Positions 8,788 through 14,893 of a stretch of DNA of 64,000 nt are shown piece after piece. The notes beneath the pieces were generated by a model. That model had not been told where the DNA came from. It ran no database searches and was given only the letters and a program-made list of their open reading frames with translations. This DNA is from Rhodoligotrophos sp. CJ14 (lineage in GTDB: Bacteria > Pseudomonadota > Alphaproteobacteria > Rhizobiales > Im1). The position numbers and the translations under genes were made by a program. Each line of letters begins with the position of its first letter. Position 1 is the stretch's first letter. The DNA is taken from the NCBI RefSeq assembly GCF_038811545.1, contig NZ_CP133319.1, forward strand, positions 3,554,001 to 3,618,000. Direction: 5' to 3'.

Positions 8788-9266
8788 CAGAACGGAACCT
8801 CATCATTGAGCTCAAGGGACGAGCTTGAGCCGAACGGTGCCTGGGCTGCGAAGCCTGCTGCCTGATCGGGATCCATGCCCCGGGCCGCCGGGTCATAACG
8901 GCCCCCATCATCGCGCTTGCTATCAAGCATTGTGAGCACGGCATTGAAGCCCTGCAGCACCACCTCGGTGGTGTAGCGGTCGCTGCCATCCTGATGCTGC
9001 CATTTGCGGGTCTGCAGCTGGCCTTCGATGTACACATACGAGCCTTTGCGGAGGTATTGCTCGGCGACCTTGGCCAGGGCTTCCGAGAACACGACCACCT
9101 GATGCCATTCGGTGCATTCCTTCCGCTCGCCTGTGGCGCGGTCCCGCCAATGCTCAGATGTGGCCAGGCTGAAAGAGGCGACCGGGCGGCCATCCTTGGT
9201 GTGGCGGATCTCCGGATCCTTGCCGAGGCGGCCGATAAGGGTCGCTTTGTTGAGTGAGCCCGCCAT
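8787..9266 (-). CDS. ssb: Single-stranded DNA-binding protein
   Basis: The OB-fold SSB coats single-stranded DNA during replication and recombination. The N terminus [20 protein letters not shown] is the family signature, followed by [34 protein letters not shown] and [16 protein letters not shown] flexible Gly/Ser/Ala-rich tail ends in the protein-interaction tip LNDEVPF. At 159 aa it is a normal length. ATG 9266 overlaps the stop of the upstream DUF2303 gene. Phage copies usually support phage replication. Confidence 0.93.
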   Translation of the reverse strand: MAGSLNKATLIGRLGKDPEIRHTKDGRPVASFSLATSEHWRDRATGERKECTEWHQVVVFSEALAKVAEQYLRKGSYVYIEGQLQTRKWQHQDGSDRYTTEVVLQGFNAVLTMLDSKRDDGGRYDPAARGMDPDQAAGFAAQAPFGSSSSLELNDEVPF

Positions 9267-10108
9267 CACGCGAGCCCTTCGATCTTGCCGAGCAAACTGG
9301 CCAGCTTAGTGCCAGCGTCGATTTGGGTTCGGAAATCCGCGAAGGCCATTTCGACGGCATATCTCAGGCGGTGCAGATCAACGATGAAGTGCAGCTTGCC
9401 ATCGCTGATACGATACCGAAGAAAGGCCTTCATGCTGTAGACGGGGCCGCCAAAGAAGATCGGAATGGCGATGGTCAGCTCGGATGGCACCCGGAGTTCG
9501 CCTTTTTGACCCGCCTTGGTCTCGACAGTCTCGGCATAGGTGAGCTGCTGCGACCCGTCATTGAGGCGAGTGCCACTGACAAACTCGACCTTCTTTGAGG
9601 CCTCGAGCTTCAGAGCGACCTCGAGCAGGCTGGCGCCATCTGGCTCAGCGACATCAGGTAGGTTTTCCTCAAGAAAATGAGCGAATTCGAGCTGTGGAGT
9701 TGCCTTGCCGTTGATCGCGCTCCATCTGGCAAACTGTTCTGATTTGACAGGGGAAAAGGATGCGCGGTGCGCTCGGCGAGCTGGCGTGCCTTGAGACTGC
9801 TCGATCCTGGGCCGGCCGTGGTAATCGAAGATGGCCTGGAAACCGAGAGCCTGATTGTCCGCTATGATCCGCGTTTCGGCCGTTTTAAAGTCGTTCACGT
9901 ATGCAATGAACGATGCCGTATCGAGCAAGGTGATACGCTGCTTGATGTGGTCGCTGAGTGGCGGGTCGATAGGCGGTAAGTTCTCCGCGCGATAGCCCTC
10001 CGGGACCAGCAATGTCTTCCCGCCGCTCGGGTTATCGATCGGTGCAAAACTCGCGGCAATGCCGTTGCGCAGCATTTCGAGAGCATCGGCTGTCAGTGGT
10101 TCGCTCAT
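9266..10108 (-). CDS. DUF2303 family phage protein
   Basis: This 280-aa protein resembles the DUF2303 family of phage and prophage early proteins ([57 protein letters not shown]). The family has no established activity that I know of, but it is commonly encoded next to ssb or recombination genes, as here. An AGGGGAA ribosome site precedes the ATG. It is translationally coupled to ssb. Confidence 0.75.
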   Translation of the reverse strand: MSEPLTADALEMLRNGIAASFAPIDNPSGGKTLLVPEGYRAENLPPIDPPLSDHIKQRITLLDTASFIAYVNDFKTAETRIIADNQALGFQAIFDYHGRPRIEQSQGTPARRAHRASFSPVKSEQFARWSAINGKATPQLEFAHFLEENLPDVAEPDGASLLEVALKLEASKKVEFVSGTRLNDGSQQLTYAETVETKAGQKGELRVPSELTIAIPIFFGGPVYSMKAFLRYRISDGKLHFIVDLHRLRYAVEMAFADFRTQIDAGTKLASLLGKIEGLA

Positions 10109-10144
10109 AGGCAGGTTCCCCTTTGGCTAGAAAACGGGTGGCGA

Positions 10145-10477
10145 TCAGTCGATGGCGCGAACCTCTTGCCGAGCGTGAGCCTCGACATCGCGCAGTGGCA
10201 TTTCCATTTGCCTGGGATCGCGGCGGCTGAGATTGCCGTGCTCATCGACGAAGAAGAGCGACTTGGCCTTGTCGCCCTCCGGCAGCTTGGCCTTGATGGA
10301 ATCGGTGATCTCTACTGAGCGCTCACCATTCGGCTTCACTGTCAGGGTCAGGGTGACCGTGCCGGCCTTGCGGGTGTCCCGCACCGCGTCGGCGAGATCG
10401 GCCAGTTTCTCAGTCAGTTCGTCATGAACGCGGCCGTGATCGAGCTCGGCCAGGATTGCGGAAAAGGAACGGCTCAT
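10145..10477 (-). CDS. Hypothetical phage early protein
   Basis: This 110-aa soluble acidic protein (AELDHGRVHDELTEKLADLA, VTLTLTVKPNGERSVEITDS) ends with a charged tail. GAGGAG precedes the ATG at good spacing. It lies directly upstream of the DUF2303 gene in the same operon. The pattern suggests a small alpha/beta protein; I do not recognise a function. Confidence 0.6.
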   Translation of the reverse strand: MSRSFSAILAELDHGRVHDELTEKLADLADAVRDTRKAGTVTLTLTVKPNGERSVEITDSIKAKLPEGDKAKSLFFVDEHGNLSRRDPRQMEMPLRDVEAHARQEVRAID

Positions 10478-10511
10478 GTGTGTTGCTCCTCAGGTGAGGG
10501 GGCGGCAAGGC

Positions 10512-10736
10512 TCAGTTGTTGCCGCGTCGACGTTCTGCGGCCTCAAACAGGGCAAGGTCGATAGCGCACGTGCATTTTTCAGGCTGGGTATCCAGCAGCT
10601 CGAGTGCGCCAGTGTCTTCGAGCAGCGCGAACGCTTCCTCGAAGTCCTCGGCGCTGAACTCGGTTGGCCCCACATAGAGCGTGCCGCTGTTGGTGAGGCC
10701 GGCTGCGGGATCTCGGCCGTGTTCATCGTCGTTCAT
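10512..10736 (-). CDS. Hypothetical acidic phage protein
   Basis: This 74-aa, very acidic protein (MNDDEHGRD, EFSAEDFEEAFALLEDTGA) has two Cys close together (KCTCAID). Its ATG overlaps the preceding gene's stop as ATGA, so it is part of the leftward operon. No family is recognised. The acidic character resembles DNA-mimic or anti-repressor proteins, but nothing specific supports that. Confidence 0.5.
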   Translation of the reverse strand: MNDDEHGRDPAAGLTNSGTLYVGPTEFSAEDFEEAFALLEDTGALELLDTQPEKCTCAIDLALFEAAERRRGNN

Positions 10737-11017
10737 GCCCCGCCTCGGGAGCGGGGGCGCGGCTGCAGAGCATCGAGGGGCTGCGAGCAGAGCGCGCCGC
10801 CATAGCCGCGCAGCGGGCAGACGATGGCACGGCCGGCATGAATGCCGCGGTCAATTCCGGTGATGACGGCGGGAGCATAGCCTTGCCCATCGAGCCGTGG
10901 CACGAGACATTCATCGCCAACGCGCCACTGGTGCTGGGCATCGCGCCACATCTGCACGGGTAGCCTCCCTCGATGGGAGCGCGCGTCGGCAAAGCTGATG
11001 ATCTCAGCGCTGGCCAT
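10733..11017 (-). CDS. Hypothetical phage protein
   Basis: The 94-aa product from ATG 11017 begins MASAEIISFADARSHRGRLP and has a beta-rich core (QWRVGDECLVPRLDGQGYAP). The ribosome site GAGGGG lies upstream; a longer in-frame start at 11062 would run through the preceding gene's end. The core resembles a small SH3-like barrel by eye. Function is unknown. Confidence 0.5.
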   Translation of the reverse strand: MASAEIISFADARSHRGRLPVQMWRDAQHQWRVGDECLVPRLDGQGYAPAVITGIDRGIHAGRAIVCPLRGYGGALCSQPLDALQPRPRSRGGA

Positions 11018-11021
11018 GCGG

Positions 11022-11369
11022 TTACCCCTCGAGCATGAAGGGGAGGCGCGGCTCCATGACAAGCGCGCGTTGGAAGGCTTCGTTTCGATGCTCGGTCACG
11101 ACTGCTTTGGGAATCGCAACCTGATCGAAGTCTGCCTGGCTGACGCGACCTCGCTTCACCGCAGCATCGAGGATGACGTCGGCCATAAAGTCGATCAGCA
11201 CCCCCTTTTTCCATTTGACCCGACCAATCCGGACGAAGGATCCCGGGTTCTCATACCGTGACTGGTGCGCTCGGTCATACGCTCGCGCAGCTTCCCACTG
11301 TTTCGCCGTCGTCCGCCCATCGGATTGAGCGAGTGTCGCGGTCGCGCTCAGTCCTGGAATGATGATCAT
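11022..11369 (-). CDS. Hypothetical phage protein, first gene of the leftward operon
   Basis: The 115-aa product has a hydrophobic start (MIIIPGLSATATLAQ) and then a helical, charged body (TTAKQWEAARAYDRAHQSRY, VKWKKGVLIDFMADVILDAA). It is the first gene after the operator-like repeats at 11.42 kb and so the most direct target of the repressor. No function is recognised. Confidence 0.5.
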   Translation of the reverse strand: MIIIPGLSATATLAQSDGRTTAKQWEAARAYDRAHQSRYENPGSFVRIGRVKWKKGVLIDFMADVILDAAVKRGRVSQADFDQVAIPKAVVTEHRNEAFQRALVMEPRLPFMLEG

Positions 11370-11410
11370 GGGTTCCTCTACTCATCCGTTAGCTGCTAAT
11401 GAGGAGGACT

Positions 11411-11452
11411 GTTACCGATAAATTGGTAGTTGATCAACTAACAAATTAGTAG
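11411..11452 (-). promoter_or_regulatory. OL-like operator and promoter for the leftward operon
   Basis: This holds the perfect 14-bp palindrome TAGTTGATCAACTA (11427-11440) inside a longer near-palindrome. ATAAATTGGTAG (11418-11429) is repeated exactly at 12577-12588 beside the repressor start, and a 10/12 copy lies at 11441-11452. On the minus strand TTGATC, 17 bp, TAACAG could be the -35 and -10 of the leftward promoter, overlapped by the operator. This is consistent with repressor control of the operon that ends in the integrase. Confidence 0.6.
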
Positions 11453-11549
11453 ACGAGGCACAAAAAGACGTCCCGACTTAGCGACTCGACTCTCGGTCCT
11501 TTTTCTGATTGAGAATCGGTCCAAACGGAGAACGGAGGCGCCAGGCATT

Positions 11550-11783
11550 ATGGACGCTATGACCGATGCCGCACTAAAGCGGCCGCTCGCCAGCGCAAAA
11601 TCGCTGAAAGTGGTCTGCGAGGATTGTGGGCGGGAGAAGACGTTGGATGCCAGGACGCTTGAGCAGCGGCGCGTAAGTCGGACAGCGCCGATAATCAATG
11701 TAATTTCGCGGCTAAGGTGCTCGTGGTGCCAAATTCAAGGTGGGGTTGGTGATAGCGTTTCAGTCAAGGTGTTTTGGAGGTAA
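11550..11783 (+). CDS. Small zinc-ribbon-like protein
   Basis: This 77-aa protein has two Cys pairs, VCEDCGREKTLD and LRCSWCQIQG, which would form a zinc ribbon. A GGAGGCG ribosome site precedes the ATG. It stands alone on the plus strand between the left operator and the convergent repressor gene. Similar small ribbons are common accessory phage genes; the role is unknown. There is a modest chance it is not expressed. Confidence 0.45.
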   Translation: MDAMTDAALKRPLASAKSLKVVCEDCGREKTLDARTLEQRRVSRTAPIINVISRLRCSWCQIQGGVGDSVSVKVFWR

Positions 11784-11787
11784 TTCG

Positions 11788-12561
11788 TCACTCGCGCCCT
11801 GTCTGGACGATTACATGTACGCTCACCACCCTCTCAGATGGAAATCGAAGGATATACTTCTCCGCCTCGGGTTCGTCTGACGTCCAGTTCTCGCGTGGCT
11901 CGTACTGCTCTAAGATAAGCTCTTTCGAATTCCAAGAAATGAAGCGCTTAACAAAGGCCGCTGGCGGCTCACCTTCCTCGTCCATGATTTGAGCGACAAC
12001 AAAATCGCCCCGGCGAACGGGAAGGTTAGGGTTCACGAAGTGAACCTCACCAGCAAAGTACCTGGGCTCCATCGAGGTGCCGTATTGATAGACGCAATAT
12101 GCGTTCCGAACTCCCTCCAAAGATGGGGGTGCTAGCACATCCTTGAGTTTGTGACCGTTTAACACGAACCGGCCATCCGATCCGCCAATGGCGCCGCCAT
12201 AAAGCGGAATTCGTTGCCTCGGCAATCTCACAGGGCCGCCAGTTTCGGCATTCGGCTCGTGTTTTGGGTACGCTGCAGGTGTAGCAGCCGCGTCGTCGCT
12301 GCCCTCACCCAAGAGCCAATCCTCCGTGCGACCTAGTGCCCTGGCCAGTTCGCGCAACTTCTTCGGGCGAATGGAACGCCCCGCTTCAATTGCGCCTATA
12401 CCTTGCTGGCTCATTCCAACGCGCTCGGCTAGCTCGGGCTGGGAAAGCCCAAGTGCTTCCCGCGCTTCCTTGAGGCGCTTCGCGATTGGCGGCAACTCGA
12501 CTGGCTTGGTCATCAACATTTTGGTAGCAACCAGAGCACTATTCGTCTCAACTAAAAACAT
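11788..12561 (-). CDS. LexA/CI-type phage repressor (HTH-XRE + S24 peptidase)
   Basis: The XRE helix-turn-helix is RLKEAREALGLSQPELAERV followed by GMSQQGIGAIEAGRS (about residues 28-65). A linker and a C-terminal S24 peptidase fold follow, with the nucleophile Ser in YQYGTSMEPRYFAGE and the general-base Lys in AAFVKRFISW. This is the architecture of lambda CI and LexA-like repressors that self-cleave with RecA. It lies divergent from a Cro-like gene, with operator-like repeats on both sides. The start is uncertain: 12561, 12519 or 12513. It is probably the lysogeny repressor. Confidence 0.9.
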   Translation of the reverse strand: MFLVETNSALVATKMLMTKPVELPPIAKRLKEAREALGLSQPELAERVGMSQQGIGAIEAGRSIRPKKLRELARALGRTEDWLLGEGSDDAAATPAAYPKHEPNAETGGPVRLPRQRIPLYGGAIGGSDGRFVLNGHKLKDVLAPPSLEGVRNAYCVYQYGTSMEPRYFAGEVHFVNPNLPVRRGDFVVAQIMDEEGEPPAAFVKRFISWNSKELILEQYEPRENWTSDEPEAEKYILRFPSERVVSVHVIVQTGRE

Positions 12562-12570
12562 GGTTGAAAC

Positions 12571-12598
12571 TTACTCATAAATTGGTAGAACTGTGTTC
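12571..12598. promoter_or_regulatory. OR-like operator between repressor and Cro-like gene
   Basis: ATAAATTGGTAG (12577-12588) is an exact copy of the motif at 11418-11429. A weaker relative with TTTTGGTAG lies near 12519-12527, inside or just before the repressor start. The arrangement resembles the right operator of lambdoid phages. Confidence 0.55.
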
Positions 12599-12877
12599 AT
12601 GACGAACGCAGCGCTCCATCGCGCCGTCGAGCTGGTCGGGGGGCAGAGTCGCCTGGCTGAGCTGATCGGCACAACGCAATCTCACGTTTGGTATTGGCTC
12701 ACCCGCGCAAAACGCGGTGTGCCCGGCGAGTTCGTTTTGCGCATTGAGGAAGTGACTGGCGGGAGAGTGAGTAGACATGATCTCCGTCCAGACATCTATC
12801 CCCACAGGTCCGCTGGGAAACACAATAGCCCATCGATTGAGCCTGTCTCTGGTAACGTGCCGGAGGTTTTACCGTGA
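12599..12877 (+). CDS. Cro-like/YdaS-type helix-turn-helix protein
   Basis: This 92-aa protein has the pattern LHRAVELVGGQSRLAELIGTTQSHVWYWLTRAKRGVPGEF typical of YdaS/Cro-like regulators, where the HTH recognises operators and opposes the repressor (motif split here across residues 5-45). It is divergent from the repressor. The ATG at 12599 is chosen over a GTG two codons upstream. Its stop overlaps the next gene's GTG start (GTGA), so the two are coupled. Confidence 0.75.
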   Translation: MTNAALHRAVELVGGQSRLAELIGTTQSHVWYWLTRAKRGVPGEFVLRIEEVTGGRVSRHDLRPDIYPHRSAGKHNSPSIEPVSGNVPEVLP

Positions 12878-13356
12878 ACCCGGTTCGTCCGCGCCAAGCT
12901 GGTTCGTCGTTCGCGGCAATCGCGCTGATGCTGAAGCAGGTGGGCGGTGTCGATACCGTCGCCAGCTACACGGGCCGGAGGGAGTCTACGGTCTATCGAT
13001 GGACCGACCCTGACCAGAGCGACGGGATACCTTTCAACATCGTATGCCAGATTTCCGAGCATTTCGGGATCACAACAGCGGCCGAACATCTGGCAATTCG
13101 CTCGGGCGGCTGGTTCTTGCCTAACCCGGCCATCGAACATGACGATGAGCTCGCCAGTGCTGCTGCCCAGGCCGCAGCAGAATATGCCGACCTCATCCAT
13201 CGATACGCAAAGGCACTTGACCCAAAGAGCGAAGCCGGCCGGCAGGTCTCGCCGCGTGAGGCGGGCGAAATGGTCACCGGCATCGACGAGCTATATCGGG
13301 CGCTCGCTGTCCTGCGCGCTCTGGCTTTGGCCATCAGTGAGCGGGGCAACAGATGA
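12874..13356 (+). CDS. Phage regulatory protein (CII/CP76-like)
   Basis: The 160-aa product has an N-terminal HTH-like segment (LKQVGGVDTVASYTGRRES, TVYRWTDPD) and an all-helical C terminus (IDELYRALAVLRALALAIS). This resembles phage regulatory proteins of the CII/CP76 kind found just after cro. It begins with GTG overlapping the Cro-like stop. Function is inferred from fold and place only. Confidence 0.5.
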   Translation: MNPVRPRQAGSSFAAIALMLKQVGGVDTVASYTGRRESTVYRWTDPDQSDGIPFNIVCQISEHFGITTAAEHLAIRSGGWFLPNPAIEHDDELASAAAQAAAEYADLIHRYAKALDPKSEAGRQVSPREAGEMVTGIDELYRALAVLRALALAISERGNR

Positions 13357-13381
13357 CGGCTCTTCTTTGGTCGGCAGCCGA

Positions 13382-13398
13382 GACTCGGGGTGTGACTC
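13382..13398 (+). promoter_or_regulatory. Paired GANTC sites before the GcrA-like gene
   Basis: Two GACTC motifs at 13382-13386 and 13394-13398 lie directly before the ATG at 13399. GANTC is the CcrM methylation site, and GcrA in Caulobacter acts at methylated GANTC promoters. The pair is seen in sequence; a regulatory role is inferred. Confidence 0.4.
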
Positions 13399-13986
13399 AT
13401 GCCAGCACGTAACCCAATCGATGATCATGTGCTGCGGCAACTGGTGGCAGAAAATGCCCCCTACAAGGTCATGGTGAAACGGTTGCGAACCAGCCAGGAT
13501 TTCATCAAGCGGCGCATCGTAGAGCTTGGGCTAGCAAAGCCTGCCGATACGGCGCGGGCTGTGCGCAACGCAAAAGTGCGCGAGCTCGCCGCCCGCGGCG
13601 TCAGCTGCTCTGTTGCCGCCGAGATCTTGGGATTGTCGTCCTCGAGCCTGCGTAAACTGGCCCGCGAGCTGAGTGTCACATTTTGGACAGGCGAGCGCGT
13701 TATCAGGCAAGCACGAAGGATTTTCCCCCAGGCTGTTGTACAGCCTCCACTCTGTGCAGCCGCCGCACTCCTCACCCCGCCCGTGTCCTCCCTCCCAATC
13801 GCGGGTGGGGTGAGCTTGTTGGAGCTGCGGGATTACGGCATGTGCCGGTGGCCCTTGGGGGAGGATGCCCGCGGATATGTCTTCTGCGGCGAGGCCTCTG
13901 AGCCGTCGCGGCCCTATTGTGCCCAGCACTGCGCCATCGCGTTCGAGCCTGGGCCCCCACCTCCGCTGTTGGGGAGGGCCGCCTAA
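13399..13986 (+). CDS. GcrA-like cell-cycle regulator encoded by the phage
   Basis: GcrA is an alphaproteobacterial sigma-70 co-regulator linked to GANTC methylation. The C-terminal part (about 139-184) carries the family signature SLLELRDYGMCRWPLGED, YVFCGEASE and RPYCAQHCAIAFEP. The N-terminal 100 residues have two HTH-like segments (TSQDFIKRRIVELGLAKPAD; CSVAAEILGLSSSSLRKLA) rather than the usual short GcrA N terminus. It lies between regulators and a DNA methyltransferase, and overlaps the latter's start. It is likely a phage-borne regulator that redirects host or phage transcription. Confidence 0.65.
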   Translation: MPARNPIDDHVLRQLVAENAPYKVMVKRLRTSQDFIKRRIVELGLAKPADTARAVRNAKVRELAARGVSCSVAAEILGLSSSSLRKLARELSVTFWTGERVIRQARRIFPQAVVQPPLCAAAALLTPPVSSLPIAGGVSLLELRDYGMCRWPLGEDARGYVFCGEASEPSRPYCAQHCAIAFEPGPPPPLLGRAA

Positions 13987-14675
13987 TGGGCACGAGGCAA
14001 AACACCTCTTCGGCTGTGATGCAGCAGCGAAGCGAGCCGCATGACTCGCTGGATGATTTCCCAACGCCGCCTTGGGCCACACGAGCCCTGATCGAGCATG
14101 TCCTGTTGCCCAATCTGCGCGTGCCCGATCCGCGTAAGCATATGCGCGAGAAGCTCACCTGTTGGGAGCCCGCCTGCAATCGCGGCCACATGGCGAGGCC
14201 GCTGGCGGAGTATTTCAGCAGGGTTCATGCCAGCGACATTCATGATTATCGGCAGGAATGGCCTGGCCAAGAGCGGCTGGTCGATTTCCTCTTCAACTTT
14301 GCCGAGACGTTATGCCTTGAGCCTTGCGGGGTTGATTGGGTCATTACCAATCCGCCCTTTCGCCTGGCCGAGCAATTCATTCACAGAGCCTGGCGCGTCA
14401 CTGGCGTGAGTGGCGTGGCCATGCTCGTGCGCACGTCATTTCTCGAGGGGGTAGGGCGGTATGAAAACCTGTTCAAGGTTCGGCCCCCGTCCATCGTGGC
14501 GCAGTTTGTCGAGCGGGTTCCGATGGTGAAGGGGCGGCTCACCGCCACCGGCTCCACCGCCACTTCTTATTGCTGGCTCGTCTGGATGACGGGCGAGCTC
14601 GGCACCCGGCTCGAGTGGATCCCGCCTTGCCGGAAGCAGCTAGAACGGTCGGATGATTACGAGGTGGCGGCATGA
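13986..14675 (+). CDS. Phage DNA methyltransferase (NPPF type)
   Basis: The 229-aa product has CWEPACNRGHMARPLAEYF as SAM-binding motif I, HASDIHDY after it, and the catalytic motif DWVITNPPFRLAEQFI, indicating an N6-adenine or N4-cytosine DNA methyltransferase. The N-terminal DSLDDFPTPPWATRALIEH is common in phage enzymes of this group. It lacks the DPPY of CcrM, so GANTC specificity should not be assumed. The ATG shares its first base with the TAA of the GcrA-like gene. No partner endonuclease is seen, so it is an orphan methylase. Confidence 0.75.
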   Translation: MGTRQNTSSAVMQQRSEPHDSLDDFPTPPWATRALIEHVLLPNLRVPDPRKHMREKLTCWEPACNRGHMARPLAEYFSRVHASDIHDYRQEWPGQERLVDFLFNFAETLCLEPCGVDWVITNPPFRLAEQFIHRAWRVTGVSGVAMLVRTSFLEGVGRYENLFKVRPPSIVAQFVERVPMVKGRLTATGSTATSYCWLVWMTGELGTRLEWIPPCRKQLERSDDYEVAA

Positions 14676-14893
14676 GCGCTTCACCGCCCTTCATCTGTGA
14701 CGCGCCAGGGTGCGGGCAATACGCCTCGATTGGCGAGGGTTGGTCGGGCAAGGCCGGCAGGCGCGGCCGGTGGTTCTGCGGCCCGCATTATCGCGAGCTG
14801 CAGGCCAGGCGCGCGGCCGATGAGGCCGCCCGGGCAACTGGGCAAACGAGATCAGCTCCGGCTGAAGTTCAAAGACGGCTCGAGGGGCTATGA
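14672..14893 (+). CDS. Small zinc-finger-like protein
   Basis: This 73-aa protein has Cys/His spacing FICDAPGCGQYASIGEGW ... WFCGPHYREL, a probable single zinc site, followed by a charged helix. It overlaps both the methyltransferase stop and the primase start as ATGA junctions. It may be a DNA-binding accessory protein; no specific function is recognised. Confidence 0.6.
   Translation: MSASPPFICDAPGCGQYASIGEGWSGKAGRRGRWFCGPHYRELQARRAADEAARATGQTRSAPAEVQRRLEGL

Noticed and set aside
9112-9309. Plus-strand frame opposite ssb
   Set aside because: Antisense to a clear single-strand-binding protein; no ribosome site or motif.
13986-14675. CcrM-type GANTC methylase or a restriction-modification system
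   Set aside because: The catalytic motif is NPPF rather than DPPY and no endonuclease gene is adjacent.
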